The position numbers and the translations under genes are program-made. This document shows, one piece after another, positions 9,901 to 22,531 of a DNA stretch of 64,000 bases. The notes beneath the pieces are model-generated. The model did no database searches and was not told where the DNA came from. It saw only the letters and a program-made list of their open reading frames with translations. Source of the DNA: Lojkania enalia (Eukaryota > Ascomycota > Dothideomycetes > Pleosporales); assembly GCA_010094045.1 (NCBI GenBank), contig ML986639.1:62001-126000 (forward strand). The letters are read 5' to 3'. The first letter of the stretch is position 1. Each line of letters begins with the position of its first letter.

Positions 9901-12880
9901 CATCTGCGCCTATACGGACATTTGCAGGGTGGAACAACCTGACACTGACGGACGTGTGCGGGGATGGAAGCTCAGTCCCGAAACGGTAGTAGGTGCCTGA
10001 TGTCCTGGCTTTCCTTGTAGTGCCCCACTCCGACGAAGAGCTTCACGTAGTGGCGGAGCCATCCTCAGGCCCTAAGGTAGTATCCGATAGGACGAGTCTG
10101 TGCATTGGAGCGTTAGGTGACATGTTTTGACGCCGATCTAGTTTGCGAATGGGGCGAGAGAGATGAATGTTCTGCCTATGGTTTGAAAACAGATAGAGTC
10201 CAGAATAGTGGACGGGGCGATCATTATGCGTTTGAATTCTTTTTCAGGCTACGAGCAACAAAATGGCGATCTTGGGTGCGCGGCTGTTGAGATATCGGCA
10301 GGGTCCTGGTGGGTTGCGGGTAGCAGGGACCAGTCCGGCGGAAGGATTGTCTAACCCGATAGGGGTAGTGGAAGCCTCGTAGTTCGTCGTCATCGAAGGC
10401 ACGTGCTTAGAATGCCATCTTAATGCGTTTAGAGTTTCTGCTCTGTCTGAGAACATATCAGTGCGCCTACAAACTTAGCCGCTTGTGGTCTCGCGCGAGA
10501 AGGCTAACCGCAACTTGGGACAGGGGTCCAAACCGGCCCGGTTTCAATGGCCCGGTTGCGATGCTCACATCGTCGGAGTTCTGTGTCAACACCGCCAACA
10601 TGGTCGCATTGCCCTAGCACGCTATGCATCGTCAGCGTCCTCGATCAGCTCACTCCATATTTTACACAATTGTCTTTGAGGCTCCAGCGATCTGCCCTGG
10701 CGCTCTGATGTTGCAGCCTACCGCCCGGCAAGAGAACGAAGTTGCAGCCGAGCGTTAATTTGTTCTGTCTCACTCGCCATGTCGCAATCCGTCAAATAGC
10801 CCACGAGGCTTACACGGTAGCCTCATACTATACGGATGTGTTTGCTGCCGTCGTTGCATCTGAACTCTACGCACGAAAACCCAGTGGACCTTACTGGCGC
10901 AGTTCTTCGTCGTCCCTTAAATAACGTCCTAATTCGTAACAAAGATGCATAAATTCTCCGTATGCAAGACTTCGTTCTCAACCTGCAGTATGTGTCTTGC
11001 AAGCAAGAGGGGTTGAGCTAGGATAGTAATAAGGCCACCGGAAATTATGGATCACGTGTGCATACCTTTACGCACGAGAACGCTTAGTATTGCTAGCCTA
11101 GATCTTTGTTGTGAATTAGCGTCATGACCGCAACAAGGAGTCAAGGACGGATCAATATGCAAGATTCCATTCCTGAAGTCTTGTATAGGTGTAAGGGATT
11201 GAGGCTTGTCCATTTTAAGGACACTAGATCGGAGATTACGGATCACGTGTGTCTATGCGGACGTCTTACGTCCGAACAACGTTACACGATACATAGTCCG
11301 TCCCGTCGAGTATCACATCGACTCACTTCGACGATGTCATCAGATATCGAGCGCCGCTTCATTAGTCTGTTCTCCCACCCGGTACTTTTGATCTCTGCAG
11401 TCGCCTACTAGCGGCTCTTCATGCACTAGTGGAACATTCTTATTGCTGCTCCCTTTACAAGACTTCTATAGTAAATTCGGCACCTCCTTGCAAAATCCCG
11501 TTGTCTCCATCTGGCACGATGGATCTTTCTTTAAACGGCATCATAAATATTTGCTATTTGAATCAGAATCCACTCTTCCGTATTTCATCTATTGACATGT
11601 TCTATCGAATTACTCGAACAAGTATTTGGACTACTTCAACGTCTAAATCTGTTTTGTCTAGAATATGCAAGTTGCTTGGAGCTCTCATCGGGTACTTTAA
11701 ACCCTACTCCATAATGTCGGGGCCAGAGAATGTGCCAAGGGCGCACAACTTGAATTTATTCTCCGCGATAATGTAGCGAGCGAGAACACCCTTCCGGTCG
11801 GTAAGGTTGCGCTACGGGTTGTCTTCTCCCCTATTCATCTCTCCGCTCAAACACCCTATTGACATCTAATATTACTCTACGCCCGACAAATATTGGCCAG
11901 TCTCCAATCTATCTATCCATCCATTACACTGAGTATCCTCCCAAGCACATCATAGTGGTTCCGATTTAGAATAGCCCTTAGTCTTCGCATACACTCCTCA
12001 TTGTACCTAATCGGCTTCTCCCATTTGGTGAGCCCAGCCAGCGCGCAATCTAACCCCAAGCTGTCTATCGCGTTCTTCTCGAGCATTAGCAGGAATGTCA
12101 AGGGGGAAAGATGCCCCCCGAGCTCGTAAAGGCTTGCTCCGAGGCCTCGGAATGCGATGTTGACTGGGTCGGTAGGGGATGTGTGGACTGGTTGTGGTAG
12201 GTAGGCCAGTCGATGAGAAGGGAGGTATTCATGATTTGCTATCGTGGAATGTGCGCCGCTGATGACATATTTCAGGAAAATGTGCGCAGAAATATCTCCG
12301 TGTGATAAATGGTTCGTTTTAAATTGAGACAAAAGGTAATGATTGATTATTAAGAGAGATGTGATTAGTTTCCGCACGATGCTCACTCATGTGATGGAAA
12401 GAATGGTCATGACTACGGCCAGATAAGTGTGCAGATTTGTTTTGGATGAGAGCATGCGATCGTAAAGCAAAGCTCGGGTTTGCTATCTTACATGCTTGAG
12501 ACGAATAGCTGAAGCATACCTTTCCCTATACCTATTGGCCTTCAGTAAACAAAGGAAAGAATGTCATACTGAATTGTGCATGTTTGGATTGCTACAGTGA
12601 CTACCCTCACGGTTATATGCAAGGCAGCGATTCCATGAGTTCCAACGGGAAATTCTCTGATATTCTAGAGGTTCTAGGCGAGTTTCCTTGATGAAATAGA
12701 ATAATTACGTCACTCTTTGTCGAGCTGCTAACTATGCGAACAGAAATGAGCAAAGCGCCTCTTCTATACTTCTGTCGATGCTTATACTGATATACAATTA
12801 CTAACGGACCCTGATTAAGTTATGCATGAGTTAGGCGGAGATAGTAGTAATAAGGTAGCAACCCGGAATAAATCTCAAAT
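9901..12880. other. gene-poor region with one weak open frame
   Basis: Nothing in these 3 kb can be assigned with confidence. A 157-codon minus-strand frame at 12386-11913 is listed separately. A near-identical 20-bp stretch containing GGATCACGTGTG occurs twice, near 11047 and 11238. Composition is mixed, with AT-rich sections from about 11.4 to 12.8 kb. Confidence 0.4.
11913..12386 (-). CDS. hypothetical protein, doubtful
   Basis: This is an uninterrupted 157-codon frame beginning MSIVRKLITSLLIINHYLL. The C-terminal half (GLGASLYELGGHLSPLTFLL, then a charged helix-like stretch LTKWEKPIRYNEECMRRLRA) has normal protein composition. The N-terminal part looks less like coding sequence. No family was recognised. 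It may be the surviving 3' exon of a decayed gene, or chance. Confidence 0.28.
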   Translation of the reverse strand: MSIVRKLITSLLIINHYLLSQFKTNHLSHGDISAHIFLKYVISGAHSTIANHEYLPSHRLAYLPQPVHTSPTDPVNIAFRGLGASLYELGGHLSPLTFLLMLEKNAIDSLGLDCALAGLTKWEKPIRYNEECMRRLRAILNRNHYDVLGRILSVMDG

Positions 12881-14113
12881 TTATATCATCCGTACACCTA
12901 ATCCTACACTACCCGTCTCAAAAATCTCAACCAAGCCACTTCCTACACATTCCTCAAGTATCCATTCAAATCGCAATCCCCAGAACTGTTTCCATTTCTT
13001 CGTTCTCCCAGGCAGCACACCTGTAAATGCCCCTCTCGCTTTTTTTGCTTTTGTTACTTCATCTAACGCTGAAACGCCACCGTCCCATCGCTCTCTGAGG
13101 ACATCCACTGGCGCTTCCCTGAACCTTGATTTCTTGAGCAGGTTCAGGAGATGAATGCGTGCTTCTATCAGGAGCCTTATATGAGATCCGGTATTTGGGA
13201 GTGAGAAATTATAGTAAGCAGAGGATGTGAGGGACCGTCCAGTTCCCCCTCCAGAACTATGTCGCATAGCTTCTGCGCCACCGACTGCGGCTAAAGAACC
13301 TGCTGCATGACGAGATCCGGCGGATGAGATGGAGGCGAGGGTACCTAAACTTCCGGCGCCGGGAGAAGCAAAGAATGAGGAGCGAGTGTCTGAAGCGGTG
13401 GTCGCAGTTAGGAAACCGGCAGTTGTCAGGGCTGAGATTTCAGATGATGTGAGGGCTAGGTTGGATATTGTTGCCGATGTGGGGTTTGCATTCATTAGAG
13501 AAATGTACTTGTCTTGACCGAATTAGTCTATGCGACGTCAACCTTGGAAAGAAAACTGACCCTTAAGAGCTTCATTGAGGTCCGCATGCGACTTCACCAT
13601 TCTTTGCCACTCCGCTACGGAAGCAATGCCATCTCCCACAGCAGCCGCGCCAACGCCACGATGGGGTATGGTTACTCTGCGTAGTACACCTGCCTGAGCC
13701 AATTGCACAATCTCCCGTTCCGTCTTCGTCGACGAGGAACTCAGCGCATCAACGTGCGCTATGGTGACTATCGGCGGCAAGTTTTTACGATGATTTAGAA
13801 CTTCAGCTATGCGTGTCGAGTTCATACCGACGCTCTTCTCAGGAATGTCACTAAACATTCTGTAACGAATGTATTCCATATACTGAGGGACATCACGGAA
13901 ACTAAGGTCTGCAGCTAATGAGGCTATAACGCCAGTATCATCCAGCTTTTCGTCACCATTATCAGTTGTCGACGATGCCGTTCTTTTTGAAGATTTCCTT
14001 TTAGAGCTTGCCATTGATGGTGAGGACGTCGAGCGTCGGAAGGCTGTCGCGACGCTCTCTTTCTTCCTGCGCTTGATACAAGACGAGCGGGCTGCTGTGG
14101 CTTGGAATGGCAT
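12881..14113 (-). CDS. STK19-family winged-helix protein
   Basis: Exon 1 is 14113-13561 and exon 2 is 13512-12881. The 48-nt intron has GTCAGT and GGTCAAG. The product is 394 aa. The N-terminus (1-60) is basic and Ser/Lys-rich, possibly a nuclear signal (KRKSSKR). A block around 75-185 (FRDVPQYMEYIRYRMF, then PPIVTIAHVDAL) and the C-terminal block (HIRLLIEARIHLLNLLKKSR, LRERWDGG, GVLPGRTKKWKQFWGLRFEW, ending in ETGSVGLGVR) match the Stk19 family. Human STK19 was named as a kinase but is now regarded as a DNA-binding winged-helix protein acting in transcription-coupled repair. No kinase motifs are visible here. A serine/glycine-rich insert separates the conserved blocks. The gene is divergent from DGAT2. 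An internal Met near codon 35 (MASSKRKSS) is an alternative start. Confidence 0.85.
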
Positions 14114-14809
14114 ATTCTGTCCTAGAACTTTCCTTGCTCTTCAGATACTTGTGGGAGAGCAATAGTAGTGGGGAGAGGGAATGAAACAGGCCGTCGGCGG
14201 GAAGAGACAGATTGATATACGAGCTGGCAGACGAGTCCAACACAAGGCAACAATAAGGGCGGCCTCAGCCAGGAACAAGGAATGTGCAGGACCGTAAATG
14301 ACTGAACGGGTTAGGAGTCATTGCAAGCTATTTCGGAAACATGTCCTTGATGTGACAAATGAGATACTGCCGTGACTACGAGAGGCAAGACGAAGGTTGG
14401 CGTTGCCCTTGAAGATGCAAGCTCTGCCGAGGTACACTCGCCACAACGCCACAACCACTAGCCCGAAAGGGACGCATCTGATCGTCAGCATCGGCATAGA
14501 TGAATATTTGGATGCAAACATGGTCCAGATGAGGAATCTAGTATACCGAAGTGTAGTTCTGCCTTTTTATTGTCCCGCTAGAGGCTATGGGCTTACTAGC
14601 TTACAATTGCGCGTTCTGAGCGGCGGAAATTTGCTTTCATATGCTATTCATGCCCATGGCGCACGGCCACAGCGACGTCATCTCGACGGAGCTAGCAAGC
14701 CCAATCAAAACTACCAACCCCTTTCAAAAACACACAATGGGCCCTCGACGTAGCTCATAGCCCCCGACTCTTTCCCTGACTCTCTCATTGCTATACACGG
14801 CCGCTCACT
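14114..14809. promoter_or_regulatory. divergent intergenic region between STK19-like and DGAT2 genes
   Basis: This 696-bp spacer holds both promoters. The 60 bp before the DGAT2 ATG are pyrimidine-rich, as is common around fungal transcription starts. No convincing TATA box was found. The open frames inside it have no family resemblance and were left out. Confidence 0.45.
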
Positions 14810-16511
14810 ATGTCGCTGAATGCCGAACCTGCGCGCCCTGAGGACCGCAAGGCTCACGGTTTGCCGCCCAAGTCTTATGCCGAAGCAGCCGAAGAAGCTC
14901 TAGAGTCTGAATCCCCCGCTGGCGCCGTCGATGGCACAAATGCGCGCGTAAATAAGATCGAGAATATACAGACCAATGGCCGGATCAAGATACCCTCCGA
15001 AGAAGACAAGGACTCGTACGAGGGCGCCGGTGAGGATAACAGTCCCAGGAGCCCCGTAGCGAAGGGACACCGTAGGAAGACGTCCAAGTCAAATGGATCC
15101 ATTGACCGCAAGAACGAAGCGCAGCCTTCCAACGAAGTATACGAGAAGCATCAGAATGGAAACGGGGAGCCTTTAACTAGCGTGAAGCCGCCACAGGAGC
15201 TGGAAAAGGACTACCGGAAGGATCGCGAGCGCTCGCGGAAAGAAGAGCTTAAGTCTGGACGACAGGCCGGCGCTGGCTGGCATAGGAGCAAGTATGTCTA
15301 TTTTTGCGTTCGATCGCCGCTATTTCCCCAGCCCTGCTAGCAGATGTGGGAAGAATAGTTCTCCTTCGTGGGTTTGTGTACAAGCGTTTCGATGTTGAAC
15401 GGCAGGATCGTAACTACACCACACTTACACGGTCACTCTTCTCCTCTCCCTGCCGCTCTAGGACATTAAAGAAAATTAAAAATCTAACTACAATAGGATC
15501 CGATGGGCCCCGTTGAACGTGCCGCTACAGCGACGCTTGCAAACACTAGCTGTGCTAATGCATACTCTTAGTATTGCCGGCCTTCTCTCCATATTCTTTT
15601 TCTTATGCACTATACCCCTCCTATGGCCGATCCTACTCCCCTATGTCATATATGTTCTATTCTCAAATGCTGGTACCTCCGGCGAACTCTCCTTCCGTAG
15701 TGAAAGGTTACGTCGCCTGCCAGTGTGGTCTCTCTTTGCCTCCTACTTCCCGGCGCGTCTTCACCGCTCTCAGGAACTCGAACCTACCCGGAAATACGTG
15801 TTCGGTTACCATCCACATGGTATCATTTCTCATGGAGCGTTTGCAGCCTTTGCCACGGAAGCGCTAGGATTCTCGCAACTGTTTCCGGGCATTACTAACA
15901 CTCTCCTTACACTTGATGGCAACTTCCGGTTCCCACTGTACCGTGAATATGCACTTCGTATGGGCCTCGCCTCCGTATCTCGCGAATCATGTGAGAATAT
16001 TCTTTCCAAAGGAGGCCGCAACGGCGAGGGTATGGGACGCGCAATCACCATTGTTGTAGGTGGTGCCCGTGAGTCCCTCGACGCGCGACCTGGTGTCTTA
16101 CGCCTAGTCCTCAACAAACGCAAAGGCTTTGTCAAGCTCGCGATCCGTTGTGGCGCCGATCTGGTCCCAGTGCTTGCCTTCGGCGAAAACGACATCTACG
16201 AGCAGCTAGACGCAAAGGCACACCCTTGGATTCATAAATTCCAATTACTAACCAAGAAATTTATGGGCTGGACCGTACCGTTCTTCCACGCCAGAGGCAT
16301 ATTCAATTACGATGTCGGAATGATGCCGTATAGGCGACCGCTCAATGTTGTGGTTGGTAGACCCATCCGGGTAGTACAGGATATACACCCAGATAAGAAT
16401 TATGTGGATCAGGTGCATGAGGCTTATGTCGAGGAGTTGCAGAGACTGTGGGATGATTGGAAGGACACATTTGCGAAGGAGCGCACAGAGGAGCTGACTA
16501 TTATTGAGTGA
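14810..16511 (+). CDS. DGA1: diacylglycerol O-acyltransferase, DGAT2/Dga1 type
   Basis: Exon 1 is 14810-15291 and exon 2 is 15497-16511. The 205-nt intron starts GTATGT and ends CTAACTACAATAG, and the junction gives SKIRWAPLNVPLQRRLQT. The product is 498 aa. It transfers an acyl group from acyl-CoA to diacylglycerol to make triacylglycerol, at the ER and lipid droplet. Residues 1-160 form a hydrophilic, Lys/Glu/Ser-rich extension. A hydrophobic hairpin follows at about 175-215. Then come FGYHPHGIISHGAF with the active-site motif YHPHG at 265-269, VVGGARESLDARPG, RKGFVKLAIRCGADLVPVLA, FGENDIYEQ and a C-terminal block VVVGRPIRV. All are DGAT2 landmarks. The long N-terminal extension lies entirely in exon 1, so alternative splicing could not remove it without a new start. 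Family call is very secure. Confidence 0.93.
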
Positions 16512-16740
16512 TTTAGCTAGCACGTACGCTGGCCTACTTGTCTTCTTGGTTGTTTTGGTACCTTAGGATCGAACGCCTCGACGCAAAGCGCTCCTGTTTG
16601 ATAGAGATGCTTGGTTGAGGCACGGTGGTAAGATAGATTGTGCGATGATGGAAACTTGCCTGGTAGTGTGAAAATATGCGTTTTGATTCCGATATCATGC
16701 TATTATCTAATCGAGAATTACCTAACAATTACTGAGTAAC

Positions 16741-17135
16741 GTGTTTTATCACTCAGCAGCCCACCCAAAAACACCCCAAAAATCGCAAAAACAGCTCCCT
16801 GCAATTTTAACAACGGCTAGATAAAAGGCCTTAAAAATGTATAAATAGCTTACTATTTATATCTGTAATCATATATATGACCCACAGATGACTAGGCCTA
16901 ATAAATATTCAAATAGCGTTTTTTTAAGCCCTAAAATAGCTATTTTGTAACAATTTCTTAATATTCTGTAAAGTATTATACCATAGGGCTTAAAAATTAA
17001 AAAGATCTTTTTAAATATATATTATAAGCCAGTCGTAAAATGTTAAAACTTTTTATCAGTCGTTGTTAAAATTGCAGGGGGCCTTTTTTGCGATTTTTGG
17101 TGTGTTTTTGTGTGGGCAGCTGGGTGATAAAACAC
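16741..17135. mobile_element. MITE-like foldback element with ~95-bp terminal inverted repeats
   Basis: The left end begins GTGTTTTATCACTCAGCAGC at 16741. The reverse complement from 17135 begins GTGTTTTATCACCCAGCTGC. The match continues for about 95 bp on each side, with scattered substitutions and small indels (both arms share AAAAATCGCAAAAA and TGCAATTTTAACAACG). The ~200-bp centre is AT-rich, has no coding frame, and holds an inner inverted pair, TTTAAGCCCTA and TAGGGCTTAAA. Total length is 395 bp. A target-site duplication is not clear: TTACT occurs just outside both ends but not flush. The structure fits a non-autonomous DNA transposon; the superfamily is unknown. Confidence 0.8.
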
Positions 17136-20100
17136 TTTGCCTTACTCACACTTCAGTTTTGCTATCCATTTTAATGTTGGAAAGATCTCCAGTAATATCT
17201 GAAGGCCAGCATAAAATATTTCTGTCGTTCCCGTGTAAAAGTTTGCCGGAGAAAGGGTGGTGTGGGTAGACTAAGAGAGGACCTACGTGGTCAGCGCTGT
17301 CCGGTCGATGAAGTGGCCGTTCACTGTAAGGCCGATTCGCCAGCACGTGAGACAGAGGTCTCAGTGTTAATGTTTTACAGCATCAATTATTAGAGCTATA
17401 TATATTAATTAATTCCTAAATCCAATCAAACTGCGGAAGCTACCGGCTTCCGAGCTCAATAGTCTAGCCTGATACTGTCGGACACACGGAACAGCTACGG
17501 GCACGTCTGCGGGCTAAGGGGCTCATTTTCGCTAATGTATGTGGTCCGATTCCTAGATAGAGCAGTCTTTTTCACCTCTTGTTATGTTCGTTAGAATATA
17601 ATTTCTAGTTTATTTTTTCTAAGTCTAAAATATCGCATTGATGATATTCTATCGAGCTGTCGCCCAGCTTGATGTTCAGAATGCCAACAAGCTTCGAGAT
17701 ATGGATGTCTCAGAGGGCCATTAAAGATATGACTTCCCCGCTGAATCGGCTTGCGTCTAAAATTGTACCTGAAACTTACTTACGGATTGTTTCCTTGAAT
17801 ATTCGGAAATCTTAGTTTAGGCTATAGATGCTGTTTTCTAGTCTGCCCTAAAAGCATGGGAGGTTAGAATGCGTAAAAACCGTCCGCAATGAATTTTATG
17901 GTAGCTTTGAAATATGGTTCGAAGAGGGGAGCGAGAGAACTTTTAGTTCATTCGAGGGTAATGATCGTAAAAGCACAAAGGATTGTCCATGTCACTGGCT
18001 TTAGTATCCAGAATGTTGATCATGTTGTGAACACGGGTGGGCAAATTGAAAATATGGCTTCTATATGGGTGTTTTTCCTAGACCCGTTGTTCTAAAAAGA
18101 AAGATGACAAGGGAAAATAGAAAGTCTTTTAACAATAGTCTCCGTGGCTAGGGTCCACCACGACGTGTAAGCGTCTGCAGCAAATTTATATATGTTGGTC
18201 AAAAGTGCCCGAATTCAAAAACCATGGAGATATCCGACTTTGCGAAAATCCTTGGAGGGATGATATTAATGCAGTTCATCGAACCATTACTCATCTCCAT
18301 ATCCGAAACACCGATTAGGCCGCGAACAGGAACATCCAAACCTGTGATATTTTTGCGGTATGGAATTTGTAGGAGGCGTTCGGTACTAGAAAAAGCTTTT
18401 AAAGAGAGTTTTATGTCTCTTTGCCGTACTTCGGACTCCGTGTTCCACCACGACGTCCTAAATACCTACTGACGAAATGATATTCCACCACAAATGGGAC
18501 AAATTGAAAAATGACAAAAGGCCCATCCTGGCCAGAATATTCAAAACTTGCTATACGAACCAGCGCTCAGTTTGTCATCTATACTAATATTTGAAGATTA
18601 TATACCTTGAGGATACTGTTGAGCTGTGGTAGACAGAGTGGGAGGAAGCATATGTTGTTTGCTTGGTGGAGCGCGCTCTCAAGGACTATCTAAATAGATC
18701 TAGTCCTAATCGGGACTAGTCTACAAACGCCGATGTTTGTGAGGTCTATCACCTCGATATCCACCCTCCAACAGATACGAGTATCCAAAAGCAAATGCTG
18801 GACTGCGCTATGTAGTTTTCTCGTGACTCCTCCGGAAATTCTTGTACGCAACGCCCATGTGAGAGCGAAGGCTCTTGCGTCGGCTTTGGTATGTAATAGA
18901 CCTAGCAGTCCAGGAAATAGGTGTCAAAAAAAATTTGAATACATTCGTGTACAGGCTGCTATCTCGGCTCCCAAACTAAAAGCCTAGGGTAACTTGATTA
19001 TGGGTTTCTTTGCTTCAATCTAGCTTATGACGTGATTATTAAAATTTTTTAACATGACGGAATGCCTGGCACTAAAAGAGCACAACTTTTTCAATTTTGG
19101 TCAAATTGGTTAAGAAATGGTCCTCCATCGAGAAAACGTACAATATATTATCACCTCGGGTGTTCAAGACTGGAATATTCCAATTCTATGAGCTTCTAAT
19201 GACAAGACTAATACTATCAACGATGAACGCGACGAGCGTTTGGATTCATTAAGAAAAACCAATCAGATGGAGGACAAATGTTTGTAATCCATTTCTAGGG
19301 CTTTCTGTGACAACGGATAAAAAGATTCATAGTCCCTTCCTCATGTGGCCCTTGGAATTTACCGTTTCTCTTAGCCATTGCTAGTCGTTTGGTCCCTATT
19401 AAAAAGCTAATTCCCGGTTAATTCATGACACCAGGCTTTTTTCGCTTGAAGAATCATTGAAAAATAAGCACCAAGCAATGTTATGAGGCTAAAAAAAATT
19501 TCTTGGTCTGAAATTATGAGAAAACGCGGTCATGCGAGTCCAGATACAACCGCTTCAACGGCACATGTCTCCAGCCGCATTTCTCTAAATCTGCATTCCC
19601 GGTCTTGAGAGTAGAGAGTAACGCTACACGACCTTTTATATTCCAATTAGTACGTATATTTTGCCTAGATAACTAGGAATATCCACGCTCTTGAAATACT
19701 CGTGATGGACGGAAAGATTAATCTCGACCTTTTCCTTCACGCCGGAAGATTTTTCCATAATACTTGAGGTACAGTCTGTGTAGTGATGAGCCTCAGTGCT
19801 CTGTATTGGAATTTAAGACATTAAGAAACCTTGAGTTTCGGAAGCGAGAGAATTCTAAAAAAATCCATCTCGTCTCTTGTATGCCTGGAAAGCCTGGTCT
19901 TATTTTGTTCAAATTTAGCATCATGGGCTACATATGTTGAGATTGCTCCGTTGACAATGGAATCACTTAAGGTATGTTTGGGGGCCCGCGATTATCGGAA
20001 ATCCCAGAACCTTTTGTTCATGGCTTACGGCCATTAAACTGGTCATAATGGGCAGGATGAAGAGATAATGACTGAGCTTATACGGTACTATTCTCTACTG

Positions 20101-22189
20101 TCTCGGTTTCAGGCATAAAATTTTGCACAGATTGTGTGGCTTTACGTTGATATTCGGGTGATAAAAAAGTCCCCAAATCTCACGCCATACTTAACGATCT
20201 ACAGAAGAGAACGCGTCAAGAGTATATACTGGACGCACAGTCTTCCCTAACTATATCGCGCGGTTACAAGAGGCTATGTTGGAATAAACAAGAAGCTATT
20301 TACGCGCCTGGGTTGTCTTCTCCAGTCCTTAGTCAAAAAAACGGATTCAAACGCCGGCATGCGTTCATTAATTAGTCAAAGATTGAAATCCACTACAGGT
20401 ACTCACATTTAATCAAGCTCCGATATATTCAACAAAAGTTTACCGATTCCCGGATGCTTTGGGTGTATATATGTCTACTTATGGTAGAAACTTGCGATTT
20501 CTTTTTTGCCTCCCGGTCTAGAATAACTCTTGATTAGGGGAATTTCCGGTTTCACCTAGTTGAAACATGCGCATCAGCACGACATGAAACGTAATTCTAA
20601 AATCGAGCGTCTTTGTCAGGAATACGCAATCAAGAATATCTGCAGCAGAAGAACCAAAAGCCCCCAAAGCCTCAAACCGTTCAAGGTACAGCTCTTCTTT
20701 GAACTATGGCTCCAATTTTCACTCTAGAATATTTCTTCCGAGTAATGACAATGTTGGAGTACAGTGATATTCTAGAATCACATCAAAGAACTAGATGCTT
20801 GTAACTTAGTCCACGGCACTAAGTTCTTGGATAAATCAGCTTCTATATATATAGACTGAAGCTATTCATTTGGTTGCTAATATTGTTATTTGGTGATATC
20901 GTATCTAGAGGAATAATGAAGGATTTTCGCAATTCAGCAAAATGAGTGTCTAAGATTAAAATGGCTGTAAGAGCTGAAATTGTGAATACATAGGTCATAT
21001 TTCTTTATTCAATATTATTTCGCCGGCATTCCCAGGCCAGTACCATTCCGTTGATATAGCTGCAAAGTCTAAACAACGCCAAGGAGATTCTCTAATTCAA
21101 GCGTGAATTCAACAGGTCCAGGACTTCATATTTTTCTTTGTCTAGAAATATAACAAGCTCAGAATAGAATGTAGTTGCGTAGTTCACCAGTTACGGAGAA
21201 GACGGTTGCTATAATTTGAGCAAGGTTATGTGTGTGTCAGTGTGAGGACGGAGTCGTTGGAATGGTTTTAGGAGTTTGCATTTATTCGGAGCATGACAAT
21301 AATACTACAGCTGCCAGTGAAACTTAGTCACTGAGCAATGATGAGGGCTTTCGCTGGCATACTTATGCTAGGCCTTAGCAATTTTCCCATCACTAGTAAC
21401 TCAAGTCTATAGGCAGATTCGAGAGGGAGCACTATCACTATACTATTAAACAAAAAAAAAACCCCCCCTTCCGGCTAAGGCAGGCCTCCCACTGCTTAGG
21501 TGGCTGTAGATTGGACTCTCTTTGAGCTAGGACCCACTTGAGTTGTAAGCATACTAGCAAACATGCTCTATGAACAAAGACTAATAACTATCAGTAAGCA
21601 TCCAACCTCACGCAACAGCCCTGCTAGAATTTTAGGCTACTAGATACGAGAGATATGGCCGGAACGGGCGCAGAAGGTGCGCAAAGTCCACCATATCATC
21701 AACGATCGTTTTTCTAAGGAAACTAACGATGGGGCCGGCTTAAGCTGCGCTCGTGTCACTATTAATTTGGACCTCCTGGAAATAAATTATCAGAGGCCAA
21801 AATTGAAGTCCGAACGGAAGATGGTTGGCACCGTTTCTGAGAAATGGATGGTCCCGAACGGGTAGAGTCATATCGTTATGAATCCATTGGCTAGGAATGA
21901 AATTCTAATGCAATAATGACGATGGGTTGTGCGCCACCCAACATGTTCGTTTGGTTCTGGTTGGTCCCTTTGAGCAGCTCGTAGTTGGCATTTGAAGAGG
22001 TGGCACTAGGCACACAGCCGTGAGCGGTGGTGAGTGGACAACAACTCGGACAACTGGGTCGAGATTATTCCACCGAAACCCTTCATTCCAACTCGCGACA
22101 CCTTTTCGGTCTTCTCAGTTCTAAATAATTGTAAGGAGGATTCCGGCGACAAAAACCTCAACCCGATTAAGGAAGCGGTAGTGTAGTTT
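17136..22189. other. AT-rich gene desert
   Basis: No gene is recognisable in these 5 kb. Open frames are short and stops frequent in all frames. The minus strand near 18470-18220 has faint protein character (LSLKAFSSTERLLQIPYRK) reminiscent of F-box/LRR tails, but it is broken and not called. A homopolymer pair A10C8 sits near 21451-21470. The sequence looks like old, heavily mutated repeats; by eye it fits RIP-type decay, but no index was calculated. Confidence 0.5.
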
Positions 22190-22531
22190 CGACGCTGAGC
22201 TGAAAGCTGAGGATCTCCATGCGTACTTCCAAGAATACGAGAAGTTCATTAAGAGCGGCTACGGTGATCCCTTTGAATTGGAAATTCCTTGTACAACGGT
22301 GAGGACTCAGAAGACGAGCCCACAGGGAGCGATATTAATGAAGACGATAAGAAAGAAGAAGAGCAGGATGAAAACAAGGAGCAAAATATCAACGCATTGC
22401 TGGAATCTATGATGCCGGCCGGGGACGGCCGAAAAATGCATTTCGAGAAGGGAAAGACCGGGAAGGCCACTTATAACTTCTACGCTCGGTGGGCCCAAGC
22501 TAGGACACTGAAATTTAGGATACTGACCTAG
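22190..22531 (+). pseudogene. fragment of a decayed acidic protein gene
   Basis: One frame reads ELKAEDLHAYFQEYEKFIKS, then GYGDPFELEIP, up to about 22285. After a one-base shift the adjacent frame continues with an acidic run (GEDSEDEPTGSDINEDDKKE), then ALLESMMPAGDGRKMHFEKG and a stop at 22531. The smooth continuation across a single-base frameshift indicates a relic. No upstream exon is intact. The family is unknown. Confidence 0.45.

Noticed and set aside
18220..18480. Leucine-rich minus-strand fragment resembling an F-box tail
   Set aside because: Only a weak compositional likeness, broken by stops and without an F-box; mentioned in the desert entry but not called.
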